Source of the DNA: Pseudomonas sp. CBZ-4
GTDB taxonomy: Bacteria; Pseudomonadota; Gammaproteobacteria; Pseudomonadales; Pseudomonadaceae
NCBI RefSeq assembly: GCF_000346755.1
Contig: NZ_ANNV01000009.1
Coordinates: 62,001-126,000 of the forward strand
Direction: 5' to 3'
DNA length: 64,000 bases
A program made the translations under genes and the position numbers. How positions within the stretch are numbered: the first letter of the stretch is position 1; each line of letters starts with the position of its first letter. Under the pieces are notes generated by a model. That model was given only the letters and a program-made list of their open reading frames with translations, ran no database searches and was not told the DNA's origin. Shown here piece after piece: positions 52,909-62,735 of this stretch.

Positions 52909-53110
52909 CGGTACACCTCGGCAACTGAAAAACCCTGATCTGTGTCTTTTCCGTAGATCAGGTGGCACGTATGATTGCGCCTCTTCAAAACGCCAGTCTG
53001 GCACCCGCGCTACCGGCATTCAAACGTATTTATGGGTGCGGGCCCCGCAGGATTCACAGTACGGTAGTGCCCCTACCTTCTGGATCGTTCATTTTCAGGA
53101 TCACATCGCC

Positions 53111-54322
53111 ATGCAGGTCAGCAAATCGAACAAGCTCGCCAACGTCTGCTACGACATTCGCGGCCCAGTGCTCAAGCACGCCAAGCGCCTGGAAGAGGAA
53201 GGCCATCGCATCCTCAAGCTGAACATCGGCAACCCGGCGCCCTTTGGTTTCGAAGCGCCGGACGAAATCCTCCAGGACGTGATCCGCAACCTGCCGACCG
53301 CCCAGGGCTACAGTGACTCCAAGGGCTTGTTCAGCGCGCGCAAGGCGGTGATGCAGTACTACCAGCAAAAGCAGGTGGAAGGCGTCGGCATCGAAGACAT
53401 CTACCTGGGCAATGGCGTGTCCGAGCTGATCGTGATGTCCATGCAGGCCCTGCTCAACAACGGCGACGAAGTGCTGGTGCCGGCGCCGGACTACCCGCTG
53501 TGGACCGCCGCCGTGACCCTGGCTGGTGGCCACCCGGTACATTACCTGTGTGACGAAGGCGCCGACTGGTTCCCGGACCTGGCCGACATCAAGGCCAAGA
53601 TCACACCGAACACCAAGGCCCTGGTGATCATCAACCCGAACAATCCGACCGGTGCCGTGTACTCCAAGGAAGTCCTGCTGGGCATGCTGGAACTGGCGCG
53701 CCAGCACAATCTGGTGGTGTTCTCCGACGAGATCTACGACAAGATCCTCTACGACGACGCCGTGCACGTGTGCACCGCCTCCCTGGCGCCGGACCTGCTG
53801 TGCCTGACCTTCAACGGCCTGTCCAAGTCCTACCGCGTGGCGGGTTTCCGCTCCGGCTGGATCGCCATTTCCGGGCCCAAGCACAATGCCCAGAGCTACA
53901 TCGAAGGCATCGACATGCTGGCCAACATGCGCCTGTGTGCCAACGTGCCGAGCCAGCACGCCATCCAGACCGCCCTTGGCGGCTACCAGAGCATCAACGA
54001 CCTGGTCCTGCCTCAAGGCCGCCTGCTGGAGCAGCGCAACCGTACCTGGGAGCTGCTCAACGCGATCCCCGGCGTCAGCTGCGTGAAACCCATGGGCGCG
54101 CTGTACGCGTTCCCACGGATCGACCCGAAAGTCTGCCCGATCTTCAACGACGAGAAGTTCGTGCTCGACCTGCTGTTGTCGGAAAAGCTGCTGGTGGTCC
54201 AGGGCACCGCCTTCAACTGGCCGTGGCCGGATCACTTCCGCGTGGTGACGTTGCCGCGTGTGGATGACCTGGACATGGCCATCGGTCGCATCGGCAATTT
54301 CCTGAAGTCCTATCGCCAGTAA
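53111..54322 (+). CDS. alaA: Alanine-synthesising aminotransferase AlaA
   Basis: 403 residues, PLP-dependent class I aminotransferase. NIGNPAPFGFEAP, NPNNPTGAVY, SDEIYDKILYD and the Schiff-base Lys in FNGLSKSYRVAGFRSGW are visible. Makes alanine from pyruvate and glutamate. The ATG at 53111 gives the family N-terminus MQVSKSNKLANVCYDI; a longer open frame overlaps msrB and is not real. An inverted repeat follows its stop. Confidence 0.94.
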   Translation: MQVSKSNKLANVCYDIRGPVLKHAKRLEEEGHRILKLNIGNPAPFGFEAPDEILQDVIRNLPTAQGYSDSKGLFSARKAVMQYYQQKQVEGVGIEDIYLGNGVSELIVMSMQALLNNGDEVLVPAPDYPLWTAAVTLAGGHPVHYLCDEGADWFPDLADIKAKITPNTKALVIINPNNPTGAVYSKEVLLGMLELARQHNLVVFSDEIYDKILYDDAVHVCTASLAPDLLCLTFNGLSKSYRVAGFRSGWIAISGPKHNAQSYIEGIDMLANMRLCANVPSQHAIQTALGGYQSINDLVLPQGRLLEQRNRTWELLNAIPGVSCVKPMGALYAFPRIDPKVCPIFNDEKFVLDLLLSEKLLVVQGTAFNWPWPDHFRVVTLPRVDDLDMAIGRIGNFLKSYRQ

Positions 54323-54626
54323 CGACAATGGCGCTGTGCGACCGACAATCGGTCGTACAGCGAGTATCTGGCAACACTTCTCTGCCTTTTGCTCCCCTTC
54401 CCCTGTCACTGCCTGCCAAGGATCGGCAAGCCCCCTATAATTACGGGACGCGAAGGCATGGGTGCGACGATCACGAGCGGTTTTGCGGGTCGGAAAATCC
54501 CTTCAAGGCTCTACATTCAAGCTGTAGGACACAGTTTGAAATAGTCGCTCGGTTGAATAGCCCCATGCCGCACCTTATATACCCCGCAGTACGCGACATA
54601 TTAAGCATGAGGAGAACTCTACAACC
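54323..54626. promoter_or_regulatory. alaA-htpX gap with a 12-bp perfect hairpin at 54333-54361
   Basis: 304 bp without a gene. GCTGTGCGACCG pairs with CGGTCGTACAGC (12 bp with one G-T) around ACAAT: an end-of-alaA hairpin with no T-run. The rest should hold the htpX promoter, which is often under CpxR- or heat-type stress control; no site was identified. Confidence 0.55.
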
Positions 54627-55514
54627 ATGATGCGCATCCTGCTGTTCTTGGCCACTAACCTGGCGGTCGTGCTGATTGCCAGCATCACCCTGAGCCTTTT
54701 TGGCTTCAACGGGTTCATGGCGGCCAACGGGGTTGACCTGAACCTCAATCAGCTGCTGGTTTTCTGTGCGGTCTTTGGTTTTGCCGGTTCGCTGTTCTCG
54801 CTGTTCATCTCCAAGTGGATGGCGAAAATGAGCACCAGCACCCAAGTCATCACCCAGCCACGCACCCGGCATGAGCAATGGTTGCTGCAGACCGTCGAGC
54901 AATTGTCCCGCGAGGCCGGTATCAAGATGCCCGAGGTCGGGATCTTCCCGGCTTATGAAGCCAACGCCTTTGCCACTGGCTGGAACAAGAACGACGCGCT
55001 CGTTGCAGTGAGCCAGGGCATGCTGGAACGCTTCTCGTATGACGAAGTGAAGGCGGTACTGGCCCACGAGATCGGCCACGTGGCCAACGGTGACATGGTC
55101 ACCCTGGCGCTGGTGCAAGGCGTGGTGAACACCTTCGTGATGTTCTTCGCCCGGATCATCGGCAACTTTGTCGACAAGGTGATCTTCAAGAACGAAGAAG
55201 GCCGCGGCATTGCCTACTACGTGGCGACCATCTTCGCCGAATTGGTACTGGGCTTCCTGGCCAGTGCGATCACCATGTGGTTCTCGCGCAAACGGGAATT
55301 CCGGGCAGACGAAGCCGGTGCCCGCCTGGCCGGTACCGGGGCGATGATCGCAGCGCTGCAACACCTGCGCTCCGAACAAGGCCTGCCGGTGCATATGCCG
55401 GACAGCCTGACCGCCTTCGGCATCAACGGTGGCATCAAGCAAGGTTTTGCTCGGATGTTCATGAGCCACCCGCCGCTGGAAGAGCGGATCGACGCACTGC
55501 GTCGTCGGGGCTGA
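54627..55514 (+). CDS. htpX: Membrane zinc protease HtpX
   Basis: 295 residues, M48 family. Two N-terminal TM helices, zinc motif [13 protein letters not shown] near residue 148, two further TM helices, and the third-ligand segment [12 protein letters not shown]. Degrades damaged membrane proteins. The start is the first of two consecutive ATG; GAGGAGAAC lies upstream. Followed by a strong terminator. Confidence 0.95.
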   Translation: MMRILLFLATNLAVVLIASITLSLFGFNGFMAANGVDLNLNQLLVFCAVFGFAGSLFSLFISKWMAKMSTSTQVITQPRTRHEQWLLQTVEQLSREAGIKMPEVGIFPAYEANAFATGWNKNDALVAVSQGMLERFSYDEVKAVLAHEIGHVANGDMVTLALVQGVVNTFVMFFARIIGNFVDKVIFKNEEGRGIAYYVATIFAELVLGFLASAITMWFSRKREFRADEAGARLAGTGAMIAALQHLRSEQGLPVHMPDSLTAFGINGGIKQGFARMFMSHPPLEERIDALRRRG

Positions 55515-55531
55515 CAGGCCAGGGGTGACAC

Positions 55532-55561
55532 AAAAAGGGGCGATCTGATCGCCCCTTTTTT
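55532..55561 (+). terminator. Terminator after htpX
   Basis: AAAAAGGGGCGATC and GATCGCCCCTTTTT pair with a tiny loop, then continue in T. Bidirectional shape. Confidence 0.95.
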
Positions 55562-55575
55562 GTGGGTGCTTACAT

Positions 55576-55667
55576 CGCCATCGCGGGCAAGCCCGGCTCC
55601 CACATTCGAGCTGCATTCCCCTGTTGAAATGCGCTCCCCTGTGGGAGCGGGCTTGCCCGCGATGGCG
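55576..55667. repeat. REP inverted pair
   Basis: CGCCATCGCGGGCAAGCCCG opens and CGGGCTTGCCCGCGATGGCG closes the element, between htpX and tpm. Its spacer contains CTGCATTCCCCTGTTGAAAT, which recurs in the element at 60300-60394. Confidence 0.92.
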
Positions 55668-55676
55668 CCAGCAGAT

Positions 55677-56327
55677 TCAGCGCTTGGCCAACTGATACAC
55701 CCGCTCCTCAAGCCGCGTCACGCCGTCCTGCACAAACTTCCAGCTCTCACCCAGGATGTCCTGCTCTAGCAGCACCTGCAGCGCCCAGTGCTCGCCTAGC
55801 AGCAGCTGCACCTCTTCATCCGTCACCGCGAACGGAGGCCCCGCCTTCTGCACTTGCTCGTAGTCCAAGGTCACCAACAACCCTTGGCAACCTGATGGCA
55901 GCCACGCATTCAGATGATCGGTGTACTGCGCCCGCATCAGCGGCGGCAAGGCAATCAACGCGGCGCGATCATAAAGCGCCGCGCAATCGGCCAGCACCTC
56001 GGCATCCAACGCGAAGAAATCGCCGCACCAGATCTCGATCAGATCCGCCTGATACACCTTGAACACACCCCGTTCGGTGATGCGCGGCGTCAGATTCTGC
56101 TCACTGAAAAACGCCTCGACCGCCTGCTCCGACAGTTCCACACCCACTACCCGCAGGCCTTGGCTGGCCAGCCACATCAGGTCCAGGCTCTTGCCGCACA
56201 ACGGCACCAGCACTTTGGCGCCTACCGCCAGCGACGGCCAGTGCCGTTGCAGATAAGGGTTGACCTCGGGCAAGTGAAAGCCGATCTGATTGCGCGCCCA
56301 GCGCTCCTGCCAAAACTTAGGTTCCAT
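55677..56327 (-). CDS. tpm: Thiopurine S-methyltransferase
   Basis: 216 residues, SAM-dependent. [18 protein letters not shown] at the N-terminus and [19 protein letters not shown] (SAM motif I) are diagnostic. The bacterial enzyme also methylates selenite and tellurite oxyanions, giving volatile products. GGGGTGATCC precedes the ATG. The htpX-tpm neighbourhood is as in other pseudomonads. Confidence 0.95.
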   Translation of the reverse strand: MEPKFWQERWARNQIGFHLPEVNPYLQRHWPSLAVGAKVLVPLCGKSLDLMWLASQGLRVVGVELSEQAVEAFFSEQNLTPRITERGVFKVYQADLIEIWCGDFFALDAEVLADCAALYDRAALIALPPLMRAQYTDHLNAWLPSGCQGLLVTLDYEQVQKAGPPFAVTDEEVQLLLGEHWALQVLLEQDILGESWKFVQDGVTRLEERVYQLAKR

Positions 56328-56430
56328 GGATCACCCCGAAAATTCGATCAAATAGCGCTAAAACTTATATTAGATTTAGATCAATGATCTGATTGAAGAT
56401 GGGCCCATATTAACGCTCAGGACCCTTCTT

Positions 56431-57198
56431 ATGCTCCCTAGCCTGTTTATCTCCCATGGTTCGCCCATGCTCGCCCTGCAACCCGGCGCCAGTGGCCCGG
56501 CCTTGCAACGTCTGGCCGCGCAACTGCCACGTCCAAAGGCGATCGTGGTGGTTTCGGCGCACTGGGAAAGCCAAGAACTGCTGATCAGCGGCAGCGCCGC
56601 ACCGGAAACCTGGCACGACTTCGGTGGCTTCCCACGTGAATTGTTTGCCGTGCAATACCCGGCACCGGGCAACCCACAGCTGGCCGGCGAGATTGTCGAG
56701 TTGCTGCACGCCGACGGCCTGGACGCGCGCATCGATGAGCGTCGGCCCTTCGACCATGGTACCTGGGTGCCACTGTCGCTGATGTACCCGGCGGCGGATA
56801 TCCCGGTGGTGCAGGTTTCCCTGCCCAGCCGCATGGGCCCTGCCCTGCAGACGCGGGTCGGGCATGCGCTTGCCAGCCTGCGCGGGCAAGGCGTGCTGCT
56901 CATCGGTTCGGGCAGCATCACCCACAACCTCGGCGAGCTTGACTGGCACGCCGGGCCGGAGAGCATCGAGCCATGGGCACGTGATTTCCGTGATTGGGTG
57001 GTGGACAAGCTGGCGGCCAATGATGAAAGCGCGCTGCATGATTATCGGCGCCAAGCACCGCATGCCGTGCGCAGCCATCCCAGCGACGAGCACCTGTTGC
57101 CGCTGTACTTTGCGCGTGGTGCCGGTGGGGATTTCAGCATCGCGCACCAAGGCTTCACCATGGGCGCCTTGGGGATGGACATCTATCGATTCGGCTGA
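56431..57198 (+). CDS. DODA-type extradiol dioxygenase (LigB superfamily, YgiD-like)
   Basis: 255 residues. The metal histidines lie in ISHGSP (His 9), SAHWES (His 44) and HPSDEHLLPLYFA, with FDHGTWVPLSLMYP in between; this is the DOPA-4,5-dioxygenase class III pattern. It cleaves catecholic rings; the natural substrate in Pseudomonas is unknown. Divergent from tpm with 103 bp between starts. Confidence 0.9.
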   Translation: MLPSLFISHGSPMLALQPGASGPALQRLAAQLPRPKAIVVVSAHWESQELLISGSAAPETWHDFGGFPRELFAVQYPAPGNPQLAGEIVELLHADGLDARIDERRPFDHGTWVPLSLMYPAADIPVVQVSLPSRMGPALQTRVGHALASLRGQGVLLIGSGSITHNLGELDWHAGPESIEPWARDFRDWVVDKLAANDESALHDYRRQAPHAVRSHPSDEHLLPLYFARGAGGDFSIAHQGFTMGALGMDIYRFG

Positions 57199-57218
57199 AG
57201 GAAAACGTGCGCCTCTCT

Positions 57219-57305
57219 GTGGGAGCTGACTTGCCTGCGATGGCGGTGTAACAGTGACCAATGTGCTGACTGAACCACCGCTATCGCAGGCAAGCCAGCT
57301 CCCAC
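57219..57305. repeat. REP inverted pair
   Basis: GTGGGAGCTGACTTGCCTGC (one base off the consensus) faces GCAGGCAAGCCAGCTCCCAC across a spacer of about 43 bp. Confidence 0.9.
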
Positions 57306-57337
57306 ACTGATTGGGGCTGACCCTAGATTGAGCAGGC

Positions 57338-57370
57338 AAAAAAAATCCCCGAACCAGTCGGGGATTTTTT
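57338..57370. terminator. Bidirectional terminator
   Basis: AAAAAATCCCCG, a short loop, then CGGGGATTTTTT. A-run and T-run on both sides serve the DODA gene (+) and deaD (-). Confidence 0.95.
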
Positions 57371-57398
57371 ATGTGCGATCAATCAGCCCAGGGGCGGA

Positions 57399-59072
57399 TC
57401 AATCTTCGCGGTAGCGACGCAGCTTCAGCTGCTTACCGGCAACGCGTGTGTCTTTCAGCTTGGCCAGCAGTTTTTCCAGACCGTCTTCCGGCAGCTCCAC
57501 CAGGGAGAAGCTGTCACGAACCTGGATGCGACCGATGGCTTCACGTGCCAGGCCACCCTCGTTGAGGATAGCGCCCAGCAGGTTCTTGGCAGCAATACCA
57601 TCACGCGCGCCCAGCGCGGTACGGCAACGAGCGCGGCCTTCAGCCAAAGGAACCGGAGCACGACGCTCACGATCACCACGGTCTGGACGGTCGCCAGTAC
57701 GCTCTGGACGATCACCGCGTGGCGCGTTGTTCGGAACCAGTGGGCGTTCTTTCTCGATCGCAGCCAGGGTCAGGGCTTGACCGTTGGTTGCTTTGCGCAG
57801 CAGGGCGGCAGCCAGGGCACGTGGGGTGCAACCGATATCGGCGGTCAGGCGGTCCAGCAGGTCGCCGTGGGTCGATTCAGCGTCAGCCACCAGTGGCGAC
57901 AGGCTGTTGGTCAGTTTCTTGATGCGCGCATCCAGAACTGCTTGAGCATCCGGCAGGCGGACTTCAGCAACTTTCTGACCGGTTACACGCTCGATCACTT
58001 GCAGCATGCGGCGCTCACGTGGAGTCACCAGCAGCAGTGCACGACCTTCGCGACCGGCACGGCCGGTACGGCCGATACGGTGAACGTAGGACTCTGGATC
58101 GTATGGCATGTCAACGTTGAACACGTGGGTGATACGTGGAACGTCGAGGCCACGAGCGGCAACGTCGGTCGCTACAACGATGTCCAGACGGCCATCCTTG
58201 AGGGAGTCGATCACGCGCTCACGTTGGTTCTGGGCGATGTCACCGTTCAGCGCAGCGGCTTTGTAGCCTTTGGCTTCCAGGGCACTGGCCAGGTCCAGGG
58301 TCGCTTGCTTGGTGCGCACGAACATGATCAGGGCGTCGAAGTCTTCGACTTCCAGCAGGCTCAATACAGCCGAGGTCTTCTGGTCAGCGTGAACCAACAG
58401 GTGAGCCTGTTCGATCGCGGTAACGGTCTGAGTCTTGGTCTGGATCTTGACGTGCTCTGGGTCACGCAGGTGACGTTCGGCAATGGCACGGATCGACTGT
58501 GGCAGGGTCGCCGAGAACAGTACCGTCTGACGGGTCGGTGGCAGTGCCTTGAAGATGACTTCCAGGTCATCCATGAAGCCCAGCTTCAACATTTCGTCAG
58601 CTTCGTCGAGAACCAGGTGGTTCACGGTCGACAGCACTTTCTCGTCACGACGCAGGTGGTCGCACAGACGGCCCGGCGTGGCGACAACGATCTGTGCGCC
58701 ATTACGGATTGCTTTCAGTTGTGGGCCCATAGGCGCGCCGCCGTAAACGGCCACAACGGTTACACCTGGCATTTGCTTGGCGTAGGTTTCGAAAGCGGTT
58801 GCTACTTGCAGCGCCAACTCACGGGTTGGCGCCAGGATCAGGGCTTGCGGCTCGCGCTTGGCAGGATCGATGCAGTGCAGGATAGGCAGGGCGAACGCGG
58901 CGGTTTTACCGGTACCGGTTTGCGCCTGGCCAATCATGTCTTTGCCGGCCATGATGATCGGGATCGATTGCTGCTGAATCGCCGAAGGTTCTTCGTAGCC
59001 AGTCGCGATGACGGCAGCAAGAATGTTCGGGTTAAGATTAAAAGCGGCGAAGCCGCCGGTTTCCTGGGTCAT
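57399..59072 (-). CDS. deaD: Cold-shock DEAD-box RNA helicase DeaD
   Basis: 557 residues. Motif order: Q motif, GQAQTGTGKTAAFALP (I), PTRELALQ (Ia), TPGRLCDHL (Ib), DEADEM (II), FSATLP (III), IMFVRTKQ (IV), ATDVAARGLDVPRI (V) and HRIGRTGRAGREG (VI), then a DbpA/CsdA-type C-terminal RNA-binding domain and a basic arginine-rich stretch near 455-480. Unwinds RNA in ribosome assembly at low temperature. The ATG at 59072 has GAGG 7 bp upstream. Confidence 0.95.
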   Translation of the reverse strand: MTQETGGFAAFNLNPNILAAVIATGYEEPSAIQQQSIPIIMAGKDMIGQAQTGTGKTAAFALPILHCIDPAKREPQALILAPTRELALQVATAFETYAKQMPGVTVVAVYGGAPMGPQLKAIRNGAQIVVATPGRLCDHLRRDEKVLSTVNHLVLDEADEMLKLGFMDDLEVIFKALPPTRQTVLFSATLPQSIRAIAERHLRDPEHVKIQTKTQTVTAIEQAHLLVHADQKTSAVLSLLEVEDFDALIMFVRTKQATLDLASALEAKGYKAAALNGDIAQNQRERVIDSLKDGRLDIVVATDVAARGLDVPRITHVFNVDMPYDPESYVHRIGRTGRAGREGRALLLVTPRERRMLQVIERVTGQKVAEVRLPDAQAVLDARIKKLTNSLSPLVADAESTHGDLLDRLTADIGCTPRALAAALLRKATNGQALTLAAIEKERPLVPNNAPRGDRPERTGDRPDRGDRERRAPVPLAEGRARCRTALGARDGIAAKNLLGAILNEGGLAREAIGRIQVRDSFSLVELPEDGLEKLLAKLKDTRVAGKQLKLRRYRED

Positions 59073-59495
59073 GGGTCTGCCTCTAAGTGCATCCGCAAAG
59101 ACCCATGCTCCAAAGCTGCGCATGCCGTGTTGAGACTCAAGAGTCGCCCTGGCTGCTTTGTCGGCGGGGATTTGCGAAAACGAATGAAAGAAAAAAGATT
59201 CGTCAAGGAAGAGTCCGCTGTGCGGACGTGCAGCCGAAGCTGACTTCGGGGAATTGCGCTACCTAAACGCGGCCCGGTTAAAGGCCGGCGCGCACTATAC
59301 CGGAAATACCTGAAAAAGGGAGCTTTTTTTATCGCAAAGCGCCGATAAACCGCGCTGCGTCACAGTCTTTGCAGATAACGGCCACAGGGTCTATTTTTCA
59401 AAGGCCCGGCCCTGCTGGTCATAACGCTTAAACGGTTCACCCAACCCTTCCGACCCTTTGGTCTGAAACCTCCCCCGCGCCCGAGGGCACACCCG
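59073..59495. promoter_or_regulatory. Divergent region deaD / crotonase, probable long deaD leader
   Basis: 423 bp without a gene. It includes AAAAAGGGAGCTTTTTTTATCG (near 59313) and AT-rich patches. deaD mRNAs typically carry long 5' leaders that respond to cold; a leader of 200 nt or more would fit here, but no promoter was pinned down. Confidence 0.45.
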
Positions 59496-60287
59496 ATGAA
59501 TCAAGCCAGCAGCAGTCGCGTCAGCCGTGAATTACAGGGCCATGTCTTGCTGCTGGGCCTGGACCGGGTGGCCAAGCGCAACGCTTTCGACCTAGATTTG
59601 CTCAACGAACTGAGCCTGGCGTATGGCGAATTTGATCGAAATGATGAAGCCCGTGTGGCCGTGGTATTTGCCCACGGCGAGCACTTCACCGCCGGGCTCG
59701 ACCTGGCGAATGTCAGCGGCGTGATGGCCGGTGGCTGGCAACCGCCGTTGGGCGGCTGCGATCCGTGGGGCGTGTTCGCCGGCCCCAGGGTCAGCAAACC
59801 GGTGATCGTGGCGGCCCAGGGCTACTGCCTGACCATCGGGATCGAGTTGATGTTGGCAGCCGATATCAACCTGTGCGCGAGCAACACGCGCTTTGCGCAG
59901 ATGGAAGTGCAGCGTGGGATCTTTCCGTTTGGCGGCGCGACGTTGCGCTTTCATCAGATCGCCGGCTGGGGCAACGCGATGCGCTGGCTGCTCACCGGTG
60001 ACGAGTTCGATGCCCATGAGGCGCTGCGCCTGGGGTTGGTGCAGGAGGTGATGGCCAGTGAAGACCTGCTGCCCCGCGCCATCGCGCTGGCCAACCGCAT
60101 TGCGCGGCAGGCGCCGTTGGGGGTGCAGGCGACGTTGATGTCGGCGCGCTTGGCACGGATGGAAGGCGAAACCGTGGCGGCCGCCGCATTACAGCCGATG
60201 GTGGATAAACTGCTGAATAGCGAGGATGCCAAGGAAGGGGTGCTGGCGATGGTGGAGAAGCGGCCTGGGGTGTTCAAGGGAATTTGA
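59496..60287 (+). CDS. Enoyl-CoA hydratase/isomerase (crotonase) family protein
   Basis: 263 residues, crotonase fold. The oxyanion-hole segments are EHFTAGLDLANVSG and GYCLTIGIELMLAADIN, which differ from classical hydratases: the first catalytic Glu position (usual GxxxxxGGG-E) reads QGYCLTIGIE, so isomerase/hydrolase alternatives are open. GAGGGCA precedes the ATG. Confidence 0.87.
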   Translation: MNQASSSRVSRELQGHVLLLGLDRVAKRNAFDLDLLNELSLAYGEFDRNDEARVAVVFAHGEHFTAGLDLANVSGVMAGGWQPPLGGCDPWGVFAGPRVSKPVIVAAQGYCLTIGIELMLAADINLCASNTRFAQMEVQRGIFPFGGATLRFHQIAGWGNAMRWLLTGDEFDAHEALRLGLVQEVMASEDLLPRAIALANRIARQAPLGVQATLMSARLARMEGETVAAAALQPMVDKLLNSEDAKEGVLAMVEKRPGVFKGI

Positions 60288-60299
60288 GTGGACTGTGAG

Positions 60300-60394
60300 G
60301 GCCCCTTCGCGGGCAAGCCCGCTCCCACATTTGGACTGCATTCCCCTGTTGAAATGCATTCCCCTGTGGGAGCGGGCTTGCCCGCGAAGGGGCC
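60300..60394. repeat. REP inverted pair
   Basis: GGCCCCTTCGCGGGCAAGCC and its mirror ending GGCTTGCCCGCGAAGGGGCC. The spacer shares a roughly 20-bp segment with the element at 55576-55667. Confidence 0.93.
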
Positions 60395-60405
60395 AGTTCA
60401 GGCAA

Positions 60406-61161
60406 TCAAGTAGCCGGCCGGATAGCCTTGATCAACGCCTGCAACGAATACCCCAAGCGCGGCGCCAAGGCCTCGGCACGCGCCGTCAACGCTTGCATAT
60501 CCAGCTCCTGATCCAACTCCGAAGGCACCAGCAAAATCACATTGCCCTCCTTCACCGGCAGTTCCCAGTAATGCCGGTGATACAACCCGCGCAGCAACGC
60601 CGCACCCAACGGCTTGCCGTCGTCGGTAGCCCACTGGTTGATCACCAGCCAGCCGCCGGGATTGAGTTTCTTCTGGCAGTTCTCCAGGAAGCTCCAGGCC
60701 AAGTGCCCGACGCCAGGACCGACATCCGTATACAGATCGACAAAGATCAGATCGGCCGGCTCAGCGGTCTCCAGCAATTGCAGGGCGTCGCCGATGCGGA
60801 CGTACAGACGCGGATCATCGTCCAGCCCCAGGTACTCAATGGCCAGGCGCGGCACATCCGGGCGCAGCTCGATGGCCTCGACATCTTCCAGTGGCAGGAA
60901 CTTCAGGCACGCCTGGGTCAGCGTGCCGGCGCCGAGCCCAAGGAACAGCGCGCTCTCCGGCTGCTCATGGCACAACGCACCGATCAGCATCGCGCGGGTG
61001 TAGTCGTACTCCAGCCAGCTCGGGTCGGCAGTGAACACACAGCTTTGCTCGATGGCATCGCCAAACTCGAGAAAACGGTAATCGGCCACTTCGAGCACAC
61101 GAATCATGCCGAAGTCATCATGGACTTCGGCCAACAGGCGCTCGACACGCTCCTCGGTCAT
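60406..61161 (-). CDS. Spermidine synthase-like methyltransferase-fold protein
   Basis: 251 residues. The Rossmann motif SALFLGLGAGTLTQACL near residue 75, VEAIELRPDVPRLAIEYL and LIFVDLYTD place it with the spermidine synthase / SAM-dependent group, but the N-terminal strand domain is short. Catalytic assignment is uncertain; it could lack aminopropyl transfer. The second ATG, 61161 (MTEERVERLL), has AGGAG 6 bp upstream and is preferred. Confidence 0.82.
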   Translation of the reverse strand: MTEERVERLLAEVHDDFGMIRVLEVADYRFLEFGDAIEQSCVFTADPSWLEYDYTRAMLIGALCHEQPESALFLGLGAGTLTQACLKFLPLEDVEAIELRPDVPRLAIEYLGLDDDPRLYVRIGDALQLLETAEPADLIFVDLYTDVGPGVGHLAWSFLENCQKKLNPGGWLVINQWATDDGKPLGAALLRGLYHRHYWELPVKEGNVILLVPSELDQELDMQALTARAEALAPRLGYSLQALIKAIRPAT

Positions 61162-61285
61162 CATTACTCCTAAAGGGTTTACCGCACGGCAAAGGCGCGA
61201 TTGTCGGCCAACCGGCGGCAACAGGTCACGCACTAATTGCTGATAACATTGGCGCCCGACCGTCAATCAGCCAATCGAGTTCAAG

Positions 61286-62632
61286 ATGAGCCAACCCTGG
61301 AGCCCCGACAGCTGGCGCGCCCTGCCGATCCAGCAACAACCCCAGTACCCGGACGCTGCACACTTGCTGCAAGTGGAGCAGAGCCTGGCCAGCTACCCAC
61401 CGCTGGTGTTTGCCGGGGAAGCCCGCGAGTTGCGCCGTCAGTTTGCCGAAGTGACCCAGGGTCGCGCGTTCCTGTTGCAAGGCGGTGACTGCGCCGAGAG
61501 CTTTGTGGAGTTCTCCGCTGCGAAAATCCGCGACACCTTCAAGGTGCTGCTGCAAATGGCCATCGTGATGACCTTCGCCGCCGGCTGCCCGGTGGTGAAA
61601 GTCGGGCGCATGGCCGGCCAGTTCGCCAAGCCGCGTTCGGCCAACGATGAAACCATCGACGGCATCACCCTGCCCGCCTACCGTGGCGACATCGTCAACG
61701 GCATCGGCTTCGATGAAAAAAGCCGCGTGCCGGACCCGGATCGCCTGTTGCAGTCCTACCACCAGTCCACCGCCACCCTCAACTTGCTGCGAGCCTTCGC
61801 CCAGGGCGGTTTCGCCGACCTGCACCAGGTGCACAAGTGGAACCTGGACTTCATCGCCAACTCCGCCCTGGCCGAGAAGTACAGCCAACTGGCCGACCGT
61901 ATCGATGAAACCCTGGCCTTTATGCGCGCCTGTGGCATGGACAGCTCGCCGCAACTGCGCGAAACCAGCTTCTTCACCGCCCACGAAGCGCTGCTGCTGA
62001 ACTACGAGCAAGCCTTCGTGCGCCGCGACAGCCTGACCAACGACTACTACGATTGCTCGGCGCACATGCTGTGGATCGGCGACCGCACCCGCCAGCTGGA
62101 CGGCGCCCACGTCGAATTCCTGCGCGGCGTGAACAACCCGATCGGCGTCAAGGTCGGCCCAAGCATGAACCCCGACGACCTGATCCGTCTGATCGACATT
62201 CTCAACCCAAGCAACGACCCCGGCCGCCTCAACCTGATCGCGCGCATGGGCGCTGGCAAGGTCAGCGACCACCTGCCCAACCTCATCCGCGCTGTACAGC
62301 GCGAGGGCAAGCAGGTGCTCTGGAGTTCCGACCCGATGCACGGCAACACCATCAAGGCCAGCAGCGGCTACAAGACCCGCGACTTTGCGCAGATCCTCGG
62401 CGAAGTGAAGGAGTTCTTCCAGGTGCACCAGGCGGAAGGCAGTTATGCCGGCGGGATTCATATCGAGATGACCGGGCAGAATGTCACCGAGTGCATCGGC
62501 GGTGCGCGGCCGATTACCGAAGATGGATTGTCGGACCGTTATCACACCCACTGTGATCCACGGATGAATGCGGACCAGTCGCTGGAGTTGGCGTTTTTGA
62601 TTGCCGAGACCTTGAAGCAGGTCAAGCGCTGA
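61286..62632 (+). CDS. Class II DAHP synthase
   Basis: 448 residues. First step of the shikimate pathway, joining PEP and erythrose-4-phosphate. Plant-like class II signatures are [59 protein letters not shown] and [15 protein letters not shown]. In P. aeruginosa the class II enzymes are linked to secondary (phenazine) or core aromatic supply; this one matches the longer, 448-residue form. Confidence 0.95.
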   Translation: MSQPWSPDSWRALPIQQQPQYPDAAHLLQVEQSLASYPPLVFAGEARELRRQFAEVTQGRAFLLQGGDCAESFVEFSAAKIRDTFKVLLQMAIVMTFAAGCPVVKVGRMAGQFAKPRSANDETIDGITLPAYRGDIVNGIGFDEKSRVPDPDRLLQSYHQSTATLNLLRAFAQGGFADLHQVHKWNLDFIANSALAEKYSQLADRIDETLAFMRACGMDSSPQLRETSFFTAHEALLLNYEQAFVRRDSLTNDYYDCSAHMLWIGDRTRQLDGAHVEFLRGVNNPIGVKVGPSMNPDDLIRLIDILNPSNDPGRLNLIARMGAGKVSDHLPNLIRAVQREGKQVLWSSDPMHGNTIKASSGYKTRDFAQILGEVKEFFQVHQAEGSYAGGIHIEMTGQNVTECIGGARPITEDGLSDRYHTHCDPRMNADQSLELAFLIAETLKQVKR

Positions 62633-62653
62633 GATTCAGGCTGCCTGCACTGA

Positions 62654-62730
62654 CGCCATCGCGGGCAAGCCCGCTCCCACATTTTGATTTGTGAACACGA
62701 TCAATGGTGGGAGCGGGCTTGCCCGCGATG
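62654..62730. repeat. REP inverted pair
   Basis: CGCCATCGCGGGCAAGCCCG faces GCGGGCTTGCCCGCGATG across a spacer of about 27 bp. Confidence 0.92.
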
Positions 62731-62735
62731 AGGCC

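Noticed and set aside
57777..59243. 488-codon plus-strand open frame
   Set aside because: Antisense shadow of deaD, in which every helicase motif is present on the minus strand.
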